From: Limnomonas spitsbergensis
Lineage: Eukaryota > Chlorophyta > Chlorophyceae > Chlamydomonadales
DNA: 64,000 bases
NCBI GenBank assembly: GCA_037349105.1
Contig: JAYJMM010000009.1
Coordinates: 2,583,001-2,647,000 of the forward strand
Direction of reading: 5' to 3'
Below the pieces are notes generated by a model. That model saw only the letters and a list, made by a program, of their open reading frames with translations. It ran no database searches and was not told where the DNA came from. Shown here in pieces: positions 55,301 through 61,300 of the stretch. A program made the position numbers and the translations under genes. Each line of letters begins with the position of its first letter. Within the stretch, counting starts at the first letter, position 1.

Positions 55301-58300
55301 GGCTGCCCGGAGTGACTGAGGCAGCAGGGAGTAGGGAGCAGATGTTTGGTCAGGGTTCAGGGCAGCCAGGGTTTAGATGCAGGGTTCAGGGGAGCAGGGT
55401 TCAGGGGAGCAGGGTTCAGGAGGCAGGATGAAGGGTTTGAGTCCAGGGTGCAGGGGAAATAGATGAAGGGTTTATGTCTCGCCCATGATATTACCAGCTT
55501 AACCGGAGTGACCAGGGGAGCAGGGTAAAGAGTTCAGGGTCTGGATTTCGGCCATTATCTCCCAAGCCTTCTTTACGTACGTGACTGGGGTGCAGGTCGA
55601 TGATTCAGGGCCACGGGGTTGGGGTGACAACTGACAAGCAGCGGGAGCTGGAGCCAGAGCCTTGGTGGTAAGGAGCAGGTGAATGATCATGCGGTGCCAT
55701 GCAGACCAGACAGGGCCATGCACAACAGAGAGCACCATGCCGGCTAGACAGCGCCATGCAAACCAGCAGCACCATGCAAACCAGACAAAGCCAAGCAGCT
55801 TGACACAGCGCCATGCGAACCATGCAGAACCAACCTATACCATATAGCACCATGCAGCACAAAACAGTGCCATGTAAATTATAGAGCACCATGCAGACTA
55901 GACAGAGCCATGCAACCTGGGCAGAGCCATGCAGGTCATGCAGCGCCATGCAACAAAATATCCAAGGCCTCCTGCCCCCCTGCAAACTATGCATGGCCAT
56001 GCTGTTCCTCTCCCCCCACTTTAGCTGGTCAGTCTATACACCCATCTCTTGCAACGCCATGCGTCAACATTCAGTGCCATGCGAACCATACAGCATAACA
56101 GCACCATGCGGGAAACACACACTGGCTTTCCCACAACTCACAGGAGATGTGTGAATCTACCGACCTCCCAGAACCCATGAGGTGCCATGCAAACCATACA
56201 AAACCCATGCAGCGCCATCCATCAACGCATACTGACTTTCCTACTACTCACAGCAGGCGTGTAAATCCACCCATCTCACAGAGCCCTGCGGCGCAATGCA
56301 AAACCCATGCAGCGCCATGCAGTGAGCAGCACGCACTGACTAACTTATGACTCACAGCACACGTGTAAATCCAACCGTCTCACAGAGCCCATGCAGCGCC
56401 ATGCAGAACCCATGCAGCACCATGCAGTAAGCAACACACGCTGACTTCCTTAAGACTCACAGAACACTTGTAAATCCACCCATCTCTCAGAGCCCATGCG
56501 GTGCCATGCAAAAATCCATGCAGCGTCATGCATCGACGCACACTGACTTCCTTATGAATCACAGCACACGTGTAAATCCACCCGTCTCACAGAGCCCATG
56601 CGGTGCCATGTAAAAAACCATGCAGCGTCATGCATCGACGCACACTGACTTCCTTATGACTCACAGCACACGTGTAAATCCACCCATCTCTCAGAGCCCA
56701 TGCGGTGCCATGTAAAAAACCATGCAGCGTCATGCATCGACGCACACTGACTTCCTTATGACTCACAGCACACGTGTAAATCCACCCATCTCTCAGAGCC
56801 CATGCGGCGCCATGTAAAAAACCATGCAGCGTCATGCATCGACGCACACTGACTTCCTTATGACTCACAGCACACGTGTAAATCCACCCATCTCTCAGAG
56901 CCCATGCGGCGCCATGTAAAAAACCATGCAGCGTCATGCATCGACGCACACTGACTTCCTTATGACTCACAGCACACGTGTAAATCCACCCATCTCTCAG
57001 AGCCCATGCGGCGCCATGCAAAAACCATGCAGCGTCATGCATCGACGCGCACTGACTTCCTTATGACTCACAGCACACGTGTAAATCCACCCATCTCTCA
57101 GAGCCCATGCGGCGCCATGCAAAAACCATGCAGCGTCATGCATCGACGCACACTGACTTCCTTATGACTCACAGCACACGTGTAAATCCACCCATCTCTC
57201 AGAGCCCATGCGGCGCCATGTAAAAAACCATGCAGCGTCATGCATCGACGCACACTGACTTCCTTATGACTCACAGCACACGTGTAAATCCACCCATCTC
57301 TCAGAGCCCATGCGGTGCCATGTAAAAAACCATGCAGCGTCATGCATCGACGCACACTGAGTTCCTTATGACTCACAGCACACGTGTAAATCCACCCATC
57401 TCTCAGAGCCCATGCGGCGCCATGTAAAAAACCATGCAGCGTCATGCATCGACGCACACTGACTTCCTTATGACTCACAGCACACGTGTAAATCCACCCA
57501 TCTCTCAGAGCCCATGCGGCGCCATGTAAAAAACCATGCAGCGTCATGCATCGACGCACACTGACTTCCTTATGACTCACAGCACACGTGTAAATCCACC
57601 CATCTCTCAGAGCCCATGCGGCGCCATGCAAAAACCATGCAGCGTCATGCATCGACGCGCACTGACTTCCTTATGACTCACAGCACACGTGTAAATCCAC
57701 CCATCTCTCAGAGCCCATGCGGCGCCATGCAAAAACCATGCAGCGTCATGCATCGACGCACACTGACTTCCTTATGACTCACAGCACACGTGTAAATCCA
57801 CCCATCTCTCAGAGCCCATGCGGCGCCATGTAAAAAACCATGCAGCGTCATGCATCGACGCACACTGACTTCCTTATGACTCACAGCACACGTGTAAATC
57901 CACCCAACTCTCAGAGCCCATGCGGTGCCATGCAAAAATCCATGCAGCGCCATGCATCGACGCACACTGACTTCCTTATGACTCACAGCACACGTGTAAA
58001 TCCACCCATCTCTCAGAGCCCATGCGGCGCCATGCATCAACGCACACTGACTTCCTTTTGACCCACAGCAGGCATATAAATCCACCCAACTCTTAGAGCC
58101 CATGCGGTGCCATGCAGATCCCATGCAGCGCCATGCAACGACGCACAGTAAGTTCCTTATGACTCACAGCAGGCGTGTAAATCCACCCATCTCTCAGAGC
58201 CCATGCGGCACCATGCAGAACCCATGCAGCGCCATTCAGTAAGCAACACACACTGACTTCCTTAACACTCACTTAGACGTGTAAATCCACCCGTCTCACA

Positions 58301-61300
58301 GATCCCATGCAGTGCCATGCAGATCCCATGCAGTGCCATGCAGATCCCATGCAGTGCCGTGCAAACCATGCAGAACCCACACAGCAACACACCCTGGCTT
58401 CCCTACAAGTCACAGTAGACGGGTGAATCCACCGATCTCACAGAAGGCCATGCGGCGCGGTGCAGCGCCATGCAAGCCATGCAGAACCAATGCACCCCAT
58501 GCGGCGCCATGCAAGCCACGCACCCCCATGCGGAGCCATGCAGCAAGGCGCACCGCCTTCCTTTCAACTCACAGTAGATGTGTAAATCCACCCATCTCAC
58601 AGAGCACACGAGGCGCCATGCAAAGAACCATGCAATAACCCATGCAGCGCCATGCAGCCATGCACACCGTTTTCCTTTCAACTCACAGTAGACGTGTGAG
58701 TCCACCCATCTGACAGAGCTCATGTGGCGCCATGCAAAGAACCATGCAATAACCCATGCAGCCATGCACACCGTCTTCCTTTCAACTCACAGTAGACGTG
58801 TGAATCCACCCATCTGACAGAGCTCATGTGGCGCCATGCAAAGAACCATGCAATAACCCATGCAGCCATGCACACCGTCTTCCTTTCAACTCACAGTAGA
58901 CGTGTCAATCCACCCATCTGACAGAGCTCATGTGGCGCCATGCAAAGAACCATGCAATAACCCATGCAGCCATGCACACCGTCTTCCTTTCAACTCACAG
59001 TAGACGTGTAAATCCACCCATCTGACAGAGCTCATGTGGCGCCATGCAAAGAACCATGCAATAACCCATGCAGCGCCATGCAGCCATGCACACCGTTTTC
59101 CTTTCAACTCACAGTAGACGTGTGAGTCCACCCATCTGACAGAGCTCATGTGGCGCCATGCAAAGAACCATGCAATAACCCATGCAGCCATGCACACCGT
59201 CTTCCTTTCAACTCACAGTAGACGTGTGAATCCACCCATCTGACAGAGCTCATGTGGCGCCATGCAAAGAACCATGCAATAACCCATGCAGCCATGCACA
59301 CCGTCTTCCTTTCAACTCACAGTAGACGTGTCAATCCACCCATCTGACAGAGCTCATGTGGCGCCATGCAAAGAACCATGCAATAACCCATGCAGCGCCA
59401 TGCAGCCACACACACCGTCTTCCTTTCAACTCACAGCAGGCGTGTGAAGCCACCCATCTCACAGAACCCATGATGCTTGCACTTGGCCTTGACTTTCTTC
59501 CAGTGATAGTAATGGATGCGCGTCTGCCACTGGTTGTACACACCCTGGGAATCAGAAAGTGTGTGTGGGGGGTAAGTTCACACCCTCGGAATCAGAAGGT
59601 GTGGGGGGGATTAAGTTCACACCCTGGGAATTAAAAGGTGGGGTTGGGGGTATAATCACACCCGGTGAATCAGAAAGTGTGTGTGTGTGTGTGGGGGGGT
59701 AAGTTCACACCCTGGGAATCAGAAAGTGTGTGTGTGGGGGGGGATATAGTTCACATTCTGTGAATCATAAGGTGTGTGTAGACTGTGTAGGGAATTAAGT
59801 TCACACCCTGTGAATCAGAAAGTGTGTGTAGGGGAGGGGTTAAGTACAAGCATTTCCTACCGAATGATTTTAGCATCACAAGTGGAAGCAAACCGCAACA
59901 ACTGCGAGCGGCAGGCGTATTCGTTTGTGTCCGTCACCCTTCCTCGGCGAAGTGATTGTGTGGTACATCTGCGGTACATTGACGCCCTCTTTGAGCTTCC
60001 GCAGCGTCGTGTCCACCAGCTGGGACGGAATGCAGGCAGTCCAGCCCACCACCAGGCCCACCACATGGCCCAGCATTTGGCCCACCACCCGGCCCACCAC
60101 CCAGCACAGCACCCGGCCCACCTGCACAGAAGTGACTGTGCGCTATACCTGCAGCTCCTTGACACCCTCTTTGAGCTTCCGCAGCAAAGTGTACACCAGA
60201 CGGGACGGAATGCAGGCAGCCTCGCCTACCACCCAGCCCACCATCCCAGCCCACCACCCGGCTCACCACATGGCCTGGCACATGGCCTGCCACCCGGCAC
60301 ACTACCCTGCCCACTACTGAGCCCACCAACCAGCCCACCACCCGGCCCACCTGCACAGATGTGATTGTGTGGTACATCTGCGGCACCTTGACGCCCTCCT
60401 TTAGCTTCCGCAGCGTCGTGTCCACCAATCTGGATGGGTCAAAGGGCGGAGACGCGCCCCCTGGGCCGTGCCTTAGCCAAGAATGGGTTGCATTCTTCTG
60501 CTTGCGTTCGTTCTGGTAGGTTTCAGCAGAGCAGGGTAGGCAGCAGAAAAGGGGGGGGTGTGATCAGAATACTCTGAATTCATGTGGGGGGTAAGAGGTG
60601 GCCTGTCCCCTGGGCCATGAATGGGTTATGTTCATCAGCATGCGTATGCCCTGATACGGAAGCTGCGGGGCAGGGCAGGCAGCAGCAGAAGGGGGGGTGT
60701 TGTGATGAAAGGACTGTGACTTCATGTGGAGAAGAGGCGGCCTGTCTCCTGGGCCATGAATGGGTTATATTCTTCAGCTTGCGTTGGCCCTGTGGGGAAG
60801 CAGGCAGGTAGCAGCAGAGCGGGGGGGGGGGGGGGGCGTGATGAGAGTACTGTGAATTCGTGTGGGAGGGCAGCGGCACCCCTGGGCCATGAATGGGTTA
60901 CAAATTTGCCAGCTTGCGCACACTCTGATACAGAAGCAGCAAGGCAGGCAGCGGCAGAGTGGGGGGGGGGATGTCGTGATGAGACTGCTGTGGCTTCATA
61001 TGGGAGGGCAGCGGCAGAGGGGGGGGGGATGTCGTGATGAGACTGCTGTGGCTTCATATGGGAGGGCAGCGGCAGAGGGGGGGGGGGATGTCGTGATGAG
61101 ACTGCTGTGGCTTCATATGGGAGGGCAGCGGCAGAGGGGGGGGGGGGGGGATGTCGTGATGAGACTGCTGTGGCTTCATATGGGAGGGCAGCGGCAGAGG
61201 GGGGGGGGGGATGTCGTGATGAGACTGCTGTGGCTTCATATGGGAGGGCAGCGGCGGCAGAGGGGGGGGGGGGGGATGTCGTGATGAGACTGCTGTGGCT

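Noticed and set aside
56587..58124. Minus-strand frames of 138-184 residues (FLHGAAWALRDGWIYTCAV)
   Set aside because: They run through the ~102-bp intron array in the wrong frame for the exon-derived EMGGFTR piece; no splice or family support.
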